Shown one piece after another: positions 44,617 to 56,417 of a stretch of DNA of 64,000 nt. The notes under the pieces were generated by a model, which was not told the origin of the DNA, did no database searches, and saw nothing but the letters and a program-made list of their open reading frames with translations. The stretch covers positions 3,968,001 through 4,032,000 of the forward strand of contig OX424564.1 of NCBI GenBank assembly GCA_949152475.1, read 5' to 3'. The position numbers were made by a program, and so were the translations under genes. The DNA comes from Terebella lapidaria. Taxonomy: Eukaryota; Annelida; Polychaeta; Terebellida; Terebellidae. Numbering within the stretch: position 1 is the first letter of the stretch; each line of letters opens with the position of its first letter.

Positions 44617-44993
44617 AGTACTTTCTGCAGTCCGTAGCATTCCTTTCAAAGTAAAGCATACTAAGTAAGGGATAAGCACTGAGGTGGAGCGCCTCTGGAA
44701 AATAATTATTATTTGCCAGAGGCGCGACACCAACACTCAGCTGAATATCCGCCGGCATATGCACCTACGAGTAGTATTCTGCGTGTACAACTATACCGTC
44801 ACACTTGAACAGTGTTTAGAAGCAGAAGGCGACTCTGTCTGAATTTGTGATGCGCAACTTTGTCACCATTATTATATACAGAAAATCACACATTTACGGG
44901 GCGCGAGCCTCGCTAAATCAAGTGTATCCATCAGGACCACATTGTATCTATTACTCGGACAATTACCTCTCCACGTATTTTCTCGGAGCTCAG
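44617..44993. other. Spacer, nothing recognised
   Basis: A short inverted pair, TGCCAGAGGCGC with GCGCCTCTGG, lies near 44690-44726. No gene. Confidence 0.4.
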
Positions 44994-45648
44994 CTCGCGG
45001 TTGTACACTACCTGAGAACCTATATAAAATTATGTTCACGTCCAAAGAGTGCTGCGGAATAGATTTTAGTCATTTCTTTGTTTGACTTTCACGTGTACAG
45101 TGTACAAATATGGCGGAAACTGAGAACGACGAGGACACAAAGTTCTTTCAGAACTGTACTTTTATCCAGGGACAGTGACGACGGCATTTATAGTTTGATT
45201 TCTACGGTTCAACGTTTGAATATGATGGAATCGCGTGCATAAATTATCTTGTAATTTCAGTTAATGTGGAACACCAGTCAAGCTCCTGTGGACAGCTATC
45301 TACACGCGAGCGAACAAGAACCAAACAACAATATTTCCCAGGTGCCATAGTTTGTAGGCGTTGGAACTTTCTCGCTGTCCGTCCAGTAAAAATGAATGGT
45401 AACGACATAGTTATGCTCAACTAAATGGAGAATAGATCATAATTTGATGGTGAAGATGACACATATGAAGACTTACGTAAAATCTGTTGAACATGAAAAT
45501 GCAGACACGATATATAAGAGGAGGAACACATCAATATGGCATTGATAACAGCTCAACGTACTTTACACATTACTGTTAACCCCTTCCCGCAAAGAGTGCT
45601 CCATATCCTTATTGTATTCATCTAGAAACCCAATTGTTACTACCCTCC
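44994..45648 (+). repeat. Direct repeat A, first copy
   Basis: Matches 47306-47960 for about 650 bp at over 90 percent by eye. Landmarks in both: CTCGCGGTTGTACACTACC, TATATAAAATTA, GAGAACGACGAGGAC, GTTCAACGTTTGAATATGATG and CCCTTCCCGCAAAGAGTGC. Confidence 0.85.
45110..45178 (+). pseudogene. Shortened copy of the 47-codon ORF
   Basis: ATG at 45110 begins MAETENDED like the frame at 47413. A deletion of about 10 bases after GACGAGGAC shifts the frame, and it stops after 22 codons. TATATAAAATT lies about 90 bp upstream, as in the other copy. Confidence 0.3.
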
Positions 45649-45740
45649 CCATTTGATTTCAATGCATGGTGGTCAATTATGATGGAAAACGTTCTTTGGA
45701 GTCCTGGTGTGAAATCATGTCTCATTTTTGACATTAGAGC

Positions 45741-45761
45741 GTTGGGGGCGAAGCCCCCAAC
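45741..45761. other. Perfect GC hairpin
   Basis: GTTGGGGGC, loop GAA, GCCCCCAAC: a 9-bp perfect stem with a 3-base loop in an AT-rich context. It lies just past direct repeat A and is not present beside the second copy. No gene end is evident next to it. Confidence 0.5.
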
Positions 45762-47147
45762 TCTCTACATGTCTATGTGCTGACTTTTTTATGGAGGTTT
45801 CATACCAACCTATCAACGTCCGTTTTGGCATGTAAACCTTTGTACACCTACTTCAAATAAGGATTTTCTTCGTCCTTGACATAAAATCTCTCGATTTGAT
45901 GGCAAGCTTTGAATATTCCACAGATATATAATGCATAAATCGATGTGTTAGGTTTGAGAAAATTACGCAAAATGGTCAGCTCGTCTGAAAAACGTCAAAA
46001 TGGCGGAGCTGATGGAAATTCACGTTCCCAGAATGCAAAGCAAATTTTACCGCAATGACGCGTACTTTGGAACGCACAATTTTCTGTGCAGCATTTTGTG
46101 CATGCATGTACATGTAACTTTGCGTGTGGCCTTTTTTTGGCGTTATCAAGTAAACACAACGATTAGTCTGCGGTACCACGACTACATTTACCGTAATTTG
46201 ACATATTTTATCACTTGAGAAGGTGTTCCTTGCTGGGTTGCGAAACCGTTTTATTTTAAACTGGTCTTTCAATTTGCTCAGTATGCATGTGTTATCTATA
46301 TCATGATATCAGATGCAGATATTCCTCATAGTTCCCAATATTTTAAGGATATTTTATTGAACTTCAATATCATTTAATCAGACGTATCTGTTTCATTGAG
46401 TTCAAAATAAATGTTTACTTATTAGGAATATGATTGAAGTACGATTATGTGTTTCATCATAATATAGGGAATGAATTGGAATCATGTGGGGCATGATATG
46501 GTTCAGTTTTCTTTTTTTTTGCAGGTGGGGGGGGGGGGGGGTAACGTTGTGTAAGATACATTCAGCTGTCGTGGTGCTGATGATGTGCTCGAGCTCTAAT
46601 GTCATCTCCCGCAGTTAGCTGCATTTTCTTGTTTGCAACTTGGTGAAACAGATGTAAAGCTGTAAAAATTGGAAAATATAATGAGAGAATAGTGTGTACT
46701 CCTACTCATTATGGTACAATTTGTTTTGCATTATGGGAACGCTAATTTCCATCGAATCTGACATTTTGAACGTTTTCAGACGATTTGAGCATTTTATGTA
46801 ATTTTCTCAAATATACATATCGATTTATGCATTATTCTATGAGAGCTCTGAAGTGGGCCAACAATTCGAGATCGTTGATATATGCCAAGGAGGAAGAAAA
46901 TTACCACTTGAGGTACGTGTCTAAAAGTTTATGTGCCAAACGGAAGGTCGATAAGTGAGCAGAAAGCCTCCAAGAAAAAACCAGCACATAAACATGCCGA
47001 GAGCAATATTAAAATGTCTGCTAGTTTTGTGTGACAATTTTTCTCCACACATAACATGGTTCAAAGCAAGAATTTTTGTTTGATATTCCTGTGTGATTCT
47101 TCAGAATATCATTGGTAATTTGGATATCTTCTTGTTTGATCTGCCAT
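45762..47147. other. Intergenic, nothing recognised
   Basis: AT-rich; includes a run of G near 46526-46541. No gene seen. Confidence 0.4.
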
Positions 47148-47305
47148 CAAAATGCCGTACATCTATGTAGTCAGGAAAAGAACTTCACACATCACCATCA
47201 CCTTCATTTTAATAACATTCTGCCAGAACATTAACAAAATGACATTCTGCCAAAACATTAACACAAACACAATCTATGTAACAACATATCAGATTGCAAT
47301 ATGTC
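47148..47305 (+). repeat. Direct repeat B, first copy
   Basis: Begins AAATGCCGTACATCTATG and ends AGATTGCAATATGTCC. Repeats at 47968-48093 with a shorter middle. The two B copies flank the second copy of repeat A. Confidence 0.8.
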
Positions 47306-47960
47306 CTCGCGGTTGTACACTACCTGAGAACCTATATAAAATTACGTCCAAGAGTGCTGCGGAATAGATTTTAGTAATTTCTTTGTTTGACTTTCACTTG
47401 TACAGTACAATTATGACGGAAACCGAGAACGACGAGGACGTATTCCTAACACAAAGATCTTTCAGAACTGTATTTTCATCCAGGGACAGTGACAACGGCA
47501 TTTATAGTTTGATTTCTACGGTTCAACGTTTGAATATGATGGAATCGCGTGCATAAATTATCTTGTAATTTCGGTTAATGTGGAACACCAGTCAAGCTCC
47601 TGTGGACAGCTATCTACACGCGAGCGAACAAGAACCAAACAACAATATTTCCCAGGTGCCATAGTTTGTAGGCGTTGGAACTTTATCGCTGTCCGTCCAG
47701 TAAAAATGAATGGCAACAAAATAGTTATGCTCAACTAAATGGAGAATTGATCATAATTTGATGGTGTAGATGACACATATGAAGACTTACGTAAAATCTG
47801 TTGAACATGAAAAATGCAGACACGATATATTAGAGGAGGAGCACATCAATATGGCAACAACAGCTCAATGTACTTTACACATTACTGTTAACCCCTTCCC
47901 GCAAAGAGTGCTCCATATCCTTATTGTATTCATCTAGAAACCCAATTGTTACCACCCTCC
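47306..47960 (+). repeat. Direct repeat A, second copy
   Basis: Second copy of 44994-45648, placed directly between the two B repeats. Confidence 0.85.
47413..47556 (+). CDS. Hypothetical 47-residue ORF behind a TATA box
   Basis: ATG at 47413, stop TAA at 47554-47556. It begins MTETENDEDVFLTQRSFRTV, is acidic then Ser/Arg-rich, and has no signal peptide or membrane segment. TATATAAAATTA about 80 bp upstream could be a TATA box, so this may be a first exon or a short transcript. No family recognised. The matching frame at 45110 is broken by a deletion, which argues against strong constraint on at least one copy. Confidence 0.25.
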   Translation: MTETENDEDVFLTQRSFRTVFSSRDSDNGIYSLISTVQRLNMMESRA

Positions 47961-47967
47961 GCCGTAC

Positions 47968-48093
47968 AAAAATGCCGTACATCTATGTAGTCAGGAAAAG
48001 AACTTCACACATCACCATCACTTTAATAAAATTCTGCCAAAACATTAACACAAACACAATCTATGTAACAACATATCAGATTGCAATATGTCC
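47968..48093 (+). repeat. Direct repeat B, second copy
   Basis: Same start and end strings as 47148-47305, with about 35 bp missing in the middle. Confidence 0.8.
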
Positions 48094-49814
48094 AGCCGAA
48101 AAATGTCATTCTTGTGACGTATGATAGTACTAGTATTAGGTCTAACACTGGTTGAACGAATAATGGCACTTCATTTGGAGATAAAAATCACTAGGAATTT
48201 ATCGATTTTTATTTCATTTGTCGAGTTTATGTTATTTTCACCTAACTTTTCATAACATACTTTTTGGAGTGAGTTTGAGATGCAAATAATGGAATGTTTA
48301 CTTCAGAGCATATCAGAATGCGTAGCGCAACAGTTGTAATATGTGTTTACATGTGTACACATTGAATTCTTAAAAATGAAGGTTTAGATTACGAGAGGTT
48401 ATATTTGGACAGTTCAATGTTATCAATGGTTAATTTACATGGTGAAATGAATGGCAGTATTGAGTCCTGGAACAAGGGCGGGCCGTCGTTCCTGGTTACT
48501 TTATCATAGACGAACGAAGGATTTTCAACTGGTGCTTTTCGTTCTGCAAATGTGTCAACGCTAGAAGCGTTATGATATTCTCACCAGTCATAAAGTATTC
48601 AAACTATGATATGTATAAACATGGCCATGCATAATATGTGTTCAGTGATACATCATACACACATTATTTCGAGCAGCATGGTGATCTTCGATGATTCAAT
48701 CGTTGTGTAGTCTTCGCTCGACTGCATAACGTTATGTGACTCTCCTGCACTATAATGTCCAGTGTTGCAATATTACCAATCATAATTACTGCTATCACGC
48801 TGTCCGATGCGATTTTGGGGCCTTCAAGCAAAATGCTTTTTTATTCACCATATGCAATGTTCAGCTAACGAGAATGCAAAGCGGTGACTGCAATTAGGAA
48901 CAGAAAAGAACCCGGTAAACGTTCAATACTTGTAGTCGAATATGGTTCCATCGAGAAACTGAAGGCTTGTTGGTTGAAAATATACCAAGGGTCGAAGAGG
49001 ACGACGTGACAACAGGCCAATATGCGGAATATAGTTGTCACCACTGAACTTGGGATCAGACGTATACAACTATCCAACAACCGAATAAATAATTCAGAAA
49101 TCACAAGCCAAAAGGAGTCTGAGCTAATGGCATACACAAGTGAATGGTGCTTTTGCAACATCAATGTCACAAAAGGGTAGTCATATTATTTTTGGTATTT
49201 TACTATTGACACATCCATGATATTTCGGTGAGAAATAGCGGATATTGCTAGAAATTTGAGGCATTTCACAACAATCAGCCGTCTGACAGCTCAATTGCAC
49301 GGGAGATGTTGGTTCCAGCGCTAACTCCTTGCTCTCAGCCCCATTCCCTGTTGCCTTTTGACAGGACACACCCTTCGACACGAACATACCCGCAGAGACT
49401 GTCACAGTCAGCCCGAACAAGCCATCTCGGACAAAGACCACTCAAGGCCAGTTTTGTACAAGGATATACTGCAGACAGACTGTCCAACTGCAGACGACAA
49501 GTTTTGCTGAAGATAAGAATTCTAGGAATTACTGTTTATTGCTGTTGATTGAATTGAATTACTGTTTAGCTGGAATGGAACAGTTCCGTTCATGCTAAAC
49601 AGTTCCATCCATGGTGAAAATCAATGCCATAGTTGACATATAGAGTGAATGCTTAAACAATGTTTTTGACTATATAATTTATGTGCTGCTTCTCACGCTG
49701 AAGCTTTTCTGGTTTTCCGGGAGACTTCCAAATTATTCCAAATTAATAATCTTCCAAATTATTGGCCGCTTGTGAGTGTCCTTTGAGACGCATAGACACA
49801 AGGTGTAAATTCAT
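48094..49814. other. Intergenic, no gene recognised
   Basis: A minus-strand frame at 48865-49170 has hydrophobic stretches (FWLVISELFIRLL and IPSSVVTTIFRILACC) that loosely resemble a GPCR fifth helix. It has no further support and I do not call it. Confidence 0.35.
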
Positions 49815-50030
49815 AGGTTGTTGGGCAGTTGTATACTAATTCCATCAGGTGTACAGTAGAAACAACTACATTTAACACACTGTCTGCCCCTGATGACACC
49901 AGTGTGTGTTTGGATAAACTATTTGGTCGGGCTTTGTTTCTATTGCAAAATGTTGTATTTTACGTTTGTTATTGGCATCATCAAAATCTACCGTTTATTT
50001 GTGGTAATAGATTGATACCTACATTCTATG
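49815..50030 (+). repeat. Dispersed repeat family R1, copy
   Basis: The cleanest copy: GGTGTACAGTAGAAACAACT, ACACTGTCTGCCCCTGATGA, GGGCTTTGTTTCTATTGCAA and GTGGTAATAGATTGATACC in order. Confidence 0.8.
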
Positions 50031-50182
50031 CAGTGTGTCACATCAGGTACAGCGTTGACGAGACATCCGCGTGAATATAATTCTCTACCATGCCAGGGAA
50101 CTTGGATGCAGTTCCTGCAGTGATACATAAATTCATGACAGGTGCCACTAGTGGGGCAGGAAATGCTCACTCTTTCTGGAAC

Positions 50183-50363
50183 ACATGATTTCACCTCCTA
50201 ATGGCTATTTTCGGGGGTTCATGAGTTTCCCTGTCATGTTTGTTTTCTCTCACTTCGTATGCCTGATACGACTTTCTGTCCCCGGACTATGAGATTAGAT
50301 AACGGACCCTGTTTTGTTTGCTCGGAGTACTTAATACTGGGTATTGATTCTACGTCTAATACT
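50183..50363 (+). repeat. Dispersed 180-bp repeat, plus copy
   Basis: Inverted relative to 26164-26345. Similarity ends abruptly after ACTGGGTATTGATTCTACG. Confidence 0.75.
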
Positions 50364-53153
50364 ACCGGTGAATTTTAATGCTACAAGTGTGATCGAAAAC
50401 ACTAATGAGAGCAAAACGTACATGTTCGGCTCTGCAGGTGTCATAAATAAACAGCGTTTGTGCATTTTTTGTGTGGATATACTGGTATCGATATTGTTTC
50501 TCTTCAAACATATTTTATATCTATTCGTGTATTCAGTTTTCTATTGGTGTTATCAGAATTCAATTGATAATCAGAGAAATTACTGGTTGATAACTCCATG
50601 CTATATAAACATTGAACCGCTTGCTTATGCCGGTAAAGCACTTGTTGGTGTCATCAGATATCAACAACAGTAGCCTTTCATGAGCGAGGGAGAATCCCAG
50701 TGGTGCTTTAATATCGTCAAATGGTCACAAATCCCGCCTCAGGGTCTATATCGGGCAGGGCCGATGAACGTCACAAGAGAATCTTGTTGGCGCAGCTTCC
50801 CTTCTTGTAATATAAGCCGTATGATTAAAGTAATTTTGGAGGTGGTTACAGACGAGAGGACAAAGACGGGGTCTGAAATCACGGCTGTAAACAGAACAAA
50901 GAGATACATGTACGTGTAGTGAACAAGGCAAGGATATTCCATTCTTGAGAAGACAAGAATATAACTTATATTAGACTATATATTAATGATTATCAAGGTA
51001 CTTATTTTCCACAGATGATAAAGTGGATTATTATAGTTTTAACAGCATGCCGATATCTCAACTTAAAGTGAATTTAAACTATGACACGGTTAGTGAAAAT
51101 AAGTAATTGAGGTTACAACTTAATCGTGGATATAGATCTGAATAACTATCAAATACATACTCATGACGTAATAAAGTTACAAGTCATTGGGGTTCCTGTT
51201 TGCCGCCAGGATCGCCACCATGTAATTCGGGTATAGATAAACCATAGAAACAGTCTACTGTGCCAACTGCATACACAAACGTAATAATGTCATTAAATTT
51301 TTGTCATGTTTGTTTTTGCATAATGCAGACAATGGACATGACGTTTTTTGTACTTCTTGGGCATAATAGACTGTTTTAGAACCCCAAAAGCACATGGCAT
51401 CAGCAGGTACCCCATTAGGATGACGGAACTTTTACTTCCAACCGTGTGGCGGTTTGGAATATCTTGATATTCTTCTTGTAGCACGCCTATTAGCATACAA
51501 ATGCCGAAATATTGAATTGATTTGCGCAAAACATGTTCAAAGTGAGTATTTGTTCTTTTTTTGAAACCAATGTAATGAATTTCAACTCGATTTTGCAGGC
51601 CGGCCGATTTTGTAAATGAATTTAACGTCCTACGTAAAATAGGTCCCACAGACAAATATTTGTAGGAAATGTTGTCCAAAGGCACAATATTCTCAGTGAT
51701 ATATGTCCGACGGACCTAATTCCCTGTGAAAACATGTCCTGGGGCCTAATTCCCTAGGAAAACATGTTCAGGGACATATTTCCCCGGCATTCTTGTCCAG
51801 GCAGACTATTTCCCCTAGGAATATAATTCCAAGGAGACCTAAAATACATGGGACATAATATTCCATTTACACTGGTACTGAATTGAAAACAAACTGCGAC
51901 ATCTCATATTCATGATTTTGTTCTGCAATACTATTAACCATGTTACCAGGTAATTCAGAAATTTACATGTGAGATGTCTCGAAAGAACGTAAAAAATGTG
52001 TGAACGGATTGAGTAGTAAATCTATTTTCGAGGCTACATGGTGTGTCTGGACATTTGGCCGGGCCACATTTTTGTGGTATCCTACGCAATGCGTAACGAA
52101 ATGAAATTGACCCTAGGTCCAATAGCAGCCACACTAGTGTCACCAACGGTTGATAAATGTGTAAAATATAGCTTTCCGCGCGGTGCACTTTACAGATTAA
52201 ATGATATACTACTTGGAACTACATATTTAAACAGTTCGAATAGAAATAGTTAAGTATCATTGTTTGTAATTACCCTCTTCATTATATTTTCATGTATTAA
52301 TATGAATCCCACCTATTTGTTCGTCAATTACCGACTCATGCGATTACGGTATACACTGGGTACCGCCTGGGTTTATTCACAGCACCACTGTCCTATTGGT
52401 TACCGGGCACCAAAGCGAGATTGGAAACGTCACGATATTTTACATAATTTCGTCATTGTGTGGCCGCACTATTTTCCCGCAAAATTGTCTTCAAAATGTT
52501 TAAAATTGTAGTTTTTTTGTATACAATATTAATTTTATTGAACGAGGATGGTACACGCCAATTTCTTGGCACTAGGTATTCTCCTCTAATACCTTTAGTT
52601 GTTCAAAATTGTAGTTGTTCGGTTTCATATAACATGAATGCTAATTATTCGGAATTCCCTGGAATTGGATATTACAATTATTGACACATTCCAATCGCTA
52701 TGAGACCGATGAAACTAATCATGCACAATGCACCCTAGTACCATGATACAATCCACTCGTCATGAACGCCATGATATAATATTTCTACTCCTATTTGGAC
52801 CACATCACATCATTGGACTACTTTGGACCACATCTAGTGCACACCATGATTACTTCCAGATACAATGATATTTCTCTGAATCAGCATTTGTGCAGGCTTT
52901 CGATTCTATTGATGTCTTGATTATTATCAAACACACCATGAAACCAATTAAAATTTACCTATTTAATTGACTCTATGGGTGTAGAATGAGTACAAGTATG
53001 GATGGCGCATCTAGGACTCTATAGTGGCGGGGTGGTGGATGTACGGATGCGAAAAGTAGAAGAAATTTTAGAATCATTATACTTCATATAATAAACACAT
53101 TCCATTGTGACCACTACATCAGTTCATAGAACTGCATCGCACAAACTCCCCTA
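50364..53153. other. Intergenic, 3' flank of the SLC17 gene
   Basis: No gene recognised. 51690-51865 holds a degenerate tandem repeat of about 32 bp (GGCCTAATTCCCTAGG and AAAACATGTCC variants). A 130-codon minus frame at 51293-51685 has two hydrophobic stretches but no motif I can name. Confidence 0.4.
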
Positions 53154-54441
53154 CTACAGCCTATGTGATAGCTCTACATCAGTTCCTGGCTCTTCACATT
53201 TCGCCAGTCCATTTAAATGTGGCGGGTCTTCCTTTCCTTGCACGGATCCAACAAACCCAGCATTCCATGATCCCGCTTCATTGTAGATGTTCTCTTTGTG
53301 AAATGATTTATCATCATTACAGATATCTGTGTCCGGGAGCACGTTATCACCAGATCCCAGTGCCCACGATTGCGCCTCGGCCTTTACGAACACCACGAAT
53401 ATGATCCAGCCGAATGCATATATCCCAGAGCCTATGTAGAAGACGATTTGCCATTCCTCTTGGGTACCCTGTTGTTAAATAGCTCTGATATAACAAGTCC
53501 AGGTTTGATACAGCATACTTTGAATAATTGTGTGACAAAAATATGGAACCAGGGAAAATGAAATTTGAACATACATTCGGTGTCAGGACTCCTACAACTA
53601 TAGGAGCAATGATGCCAGACACTGACGAGAACGTGTTCGCGATTCCTCCAATTATTGAAGTGAACCTGCAGAAATGAGAAACAAATTCCATTTCAATGCA
53701 AAAAACGAAGAAACAAATTCCATTCCAAAGCGCAAAAAAGGTATATTTTCGAGAAATGACGTGGTAGTCTTTTGCACACCTCTCACACAGATCACTTGTT
53801 TAATGTTTATTTCTATTATACCTTACAATAGCCACGTCACAGCCCAATAGCTGTTGAGAAGCCTATCAAATATGAACGAACCTTGGAGCCACTTCCAACA
53901 TGACGGTCCCAAGACCACACCTGGAGAATCCTGCGAACCCCTCTGATATACAGAGGATGGCGACGGCTGCACCTCGCTGTTCGCATCCCATGAACGAGAG
54001 CACCACCAGCATCACAGCTGGAACCAGCATGGCTGCAGCAGGCAATCAAATAAACTGATAACTATCAAAACTGTATGATAGCAAATCGAGCTGATAGTCT
54101 GCAAAAGGCTGCAGAGTTAATGGTTCACGTATCCTCGGGGTGGGGTGGGGGGTAGATTTAACGTCCACCGCATCAGTGGCAAAAATGTGTTCATCAATTC
54201 ATTGTCACCGGTACATCCCATGCAATAGGTGTACCTGAGTAACAAGGCTACTAAACTCATGACTAGAGCAAACATAGTCTGATACCATGATTCAAAGACG
54301 CTACATACCGCAGGTCTGCATCGCTTTCCGAATGGCTGTGGTTGAGAGTAACCCTCTCTTTCTGACAGCGTCGGCCACAAACCCACCGAAAATGGTGGTT
54401 GCGCACTTGACAAGGTGAGGTAATGCGTTGTAGAACCCATT
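53154..54441 (-). CDS. SLC17-family anion transporter, last four exons
   Basis: Major-facilitator membrane protein of the sialin / vesicular glutamate / phosphate transporter family (SLC17), which moves organic anions across vesicle or plasma membranes. Minus-strand exons in order: 54441-54309 (NGFYNALPHLV, FGGFVADAVRKRGLLSTTAI), 54032-53882 (MLVPAVMLVVLSF, FAGFSRCGLG, ending APR), 53665-53575 (GGIANTFSSVSGIIAPIVVG, ending LTPN) and 53468-53154 (GTQEEWQIVFYIGSGIYAFG, then a polar tail; stop at 53156-53154). The junctions have AG acceptors (TTTCAG, CTGCAG, CTGCAG, CAACAG) and GT donors (GTATGT, GTTCGT, GTATGT). Phases agree (0/1, 1/2, 2/0, 0), so the last four exons are in frame. They cover roughly the C-terminal 230 residues (helices 7-12). 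The 5' exons are not in the window: from 54841 onward lies a retrotransposon in the same orientation. The substrate cannot be told from these exons. Confidence 0.88.
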
Positions 54442-54840
54442 CTGAAAGAACATTTCGGTTCTAACTGGTATGAGGTGGCCCCAATACAACAGGGGCGCTC
54501 TGTGAAAAACAAAGCTATCCAAGCGAAACATAATGCTTAAGAATAATAACAAAAAAAGCGTTTCAATATCTGACGAACTGTAAATCGAATGATATGAAAA
54601 AATTAGCAGAGGATATTAGGAAGTTTACCGAAAATTGTTCATTATATGTATGTTGTATCTCACAATATGTGTGAAACTTGTTTCTATCTCAACATCGCAC
54701 AGAAACTTCATTCATTCAGTACGGTGTTTGAGCTGTCAATGCCTGATACAACTTTGCCAGCATAAGCTCTGTCTTAAAAATTCATGGTATTTTTTCATCT
54801 GACAAAATAACTATTTTTGAGTTGTGAGTTGTTATATAAC
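54442..54840. other. Intron of the SLC17 gene up to the retrotransposon
   Basis: AT-rich, no further exon recognised. The junction to the LTR is placed at 54840/54841, where the base composition changes and a TG pair begins the LTR as read on +. Confidence 0.5.
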
Positions 54841-56135
54841 TGGAGCTGAAACGGTAAAACTCCGGGAAACTGCTACTGCTGTACGGTTGAACTCCGGCTA
54901 GAAGTCTCTGAAGGTTGGTAGCGTGGTCTGGAATGGACCTCTTAACCGTTGCCCGACTGCTAATCTGCAACTGCACCTGTAACGTAAGAATCCGGAGGCG
55001 TTTCCGTCTCCGGGTACTGCAACTGCTCCGTCGGGATACCGCTTTACTGCAACAGCTCCGTCGTTTTCCGTCTTACTGCAACTGCGACTGCACCTGGAAT
55101 GAGAATCCGGGAACGTTGCCGTTTCCGAATACTGCAACCGCTCTGCCAGGTTCCGCCTCACTGCAAACTGCTCCGGTTGGCTCCGCCTCACCGCAACCTG
55201 CGACTGCACCTGAAATGGAGTATCTCGGAAGTGTTCTCACTTCCGGTTACCGCAACCGCTCCGTCAGGTACTGCCTCTGCAACTCCGTCGTCCGGTACCG
55301 CCTCTGCAACTGCTTCGTCGTTCCCGTCTCTGCAACTGCTCCGTCCGATACCGCCTCCATAGTTGCTCCGTTGAATACCACCTCCGTCTCCGTCTCCTTC
55401 CTTGGTGATCTGGGTTCTTGGATCACCCTAAGACGTCGTTACAACTTGGTCTTAACCGACTGTGGTCTTATCTCCCTTTTCTCCGTATTACTTTCTTTTC
55501 CGGTGAACCAACTTTGTTATAACTTCCAGTTCCCTAACGAACACGGAAAAACAACTCGGTTGAAGTTTTCATGTTTATTTTCCAAGTGCACAGTCAGAAG
55601 ACTTAACTGCTATCATCTGGATGACTCTATCCGGAACAAGGGAGTACTCTGCTATGGGAGAAGGGGTCTGCACAGGTCGACGTCAGGACACCAACTCCGC
55701 CGTCCGCTGTGAAGCGGGGGCTTTTATAGACCTGAGACCCACGTCACGTGACCAACCTATTGTGACGTCATAGTCCGCCAAAACACTGATATTTTCCGGA
55801 TTTCTAAAAACACTCTAGAACCAATCAGTGGCTGACACGTCACCTTTTAAACCGAAAACGAGGCTGATCACATGACCTTCCGGAAATAACGTCATTACGT
55901 TTTTGTACTCCATTGTTCCGGCTCCGTCTCCGGTTCCGGCTCCGTCTCCGGCTTTACCAACATCACAAATATACCAAGTTCCGAGACGGAAAACCTTTTA
56001 AACATTAACAATACGGAACCGTATGAACCTTTAAACACATATACATTTTAATAAACGGTTATTCAACCATAATATCACAAAACACTAATAGAATTACCTA
56101 GGGGAAACTTTTGGGTACGCCCCAAAACCGTTACA
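54841..56135 (-). repeat. 3' LTR of element 2 (approximate left end)
   Basis: On the minus strand it starts TGTAACGGTTTTGGGGCG at 56135, right after the polypurine tract. It ends near CAGCTCCA at 54841. About 1295 bp. It contains clustered CGGAGACGG motifs (55910-55960), CRE, E-box and TATA elements, and a CTCCG/ACTGC-rich section at 54860-55400. The partner LTR is outside the window, so the 54841 end is a judgement. Plus-strand frames here, such as 54915-55712, are not treated as genes. Confidence 0.75.
55723..55770 (-). promoter_or_regulatory. LTR promoter of element 2: CRE, E-box, TATA
   Basis: Minus strand: TGACGTCA (55763-55770), CACGTG (55745-55750), then TATAAA (55723-55728) within TCTATAAAAGCCCCC. 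TATA-to-E-box start distance is 22 bp. A CCAAT box on the + strand lies near 55821. Confidence 0.75.
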
Positions 56136-56148
56136 CTCCCCCTTCCTT
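56136..56148 (-). other. Polypurine tract of element 2
   Basis: Minus strand AAGGAAGGGGGAG directly before the TGTAACGG of the LTR. Confidence 0.8.
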
Positions 56149-56417
56149 AGACTCTGTTCGTCCCGAACAGATCAATATCACATATCACAAATATACAAAT
56201 TGTCAACCGTTAAACTGTCCGTAAAATCAAACACAACTTGTTTCCGTGATCCGGGTACTGGTATCTCTTAACTACTTTACCGTCACTGTACCCGGATATC
56301 TTGCTTGTTCCGTTTCCCACTTTTAAACTCTTAATTATACTAGAATCCGGGAAACGGTTCTTCTTTCTTCTCCTTGCGCCGACTTGACTTGCGACGACTT
56401 GCGGCGACTTGCGACGA
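56149..56417 (-). other. Spacer between the Arg/Ser-rich ORF and the polypurine tract
   Basis: Noncoding on the element strand; nothing else recognised. Confidence 0.5.

Noticed and set aside
48865..49170. GPCR helix-like minus-strand frame
   Set aside because: One or two hydrophobic stretches only; no ordered motifs.
51293..51685. 130-codon minus-strand frame as a receptor TM6-TM7 remnant
   Set aside because: Hydrophobic segments present, but no diagnostic residue pattern; not enough to call.
54915..55712. 265-codon plus-strand frame
   Set aside because: Lies inside the 3' LTR of a minus-strand element and is made of CTCCG/ACTGC repeats; no domain.
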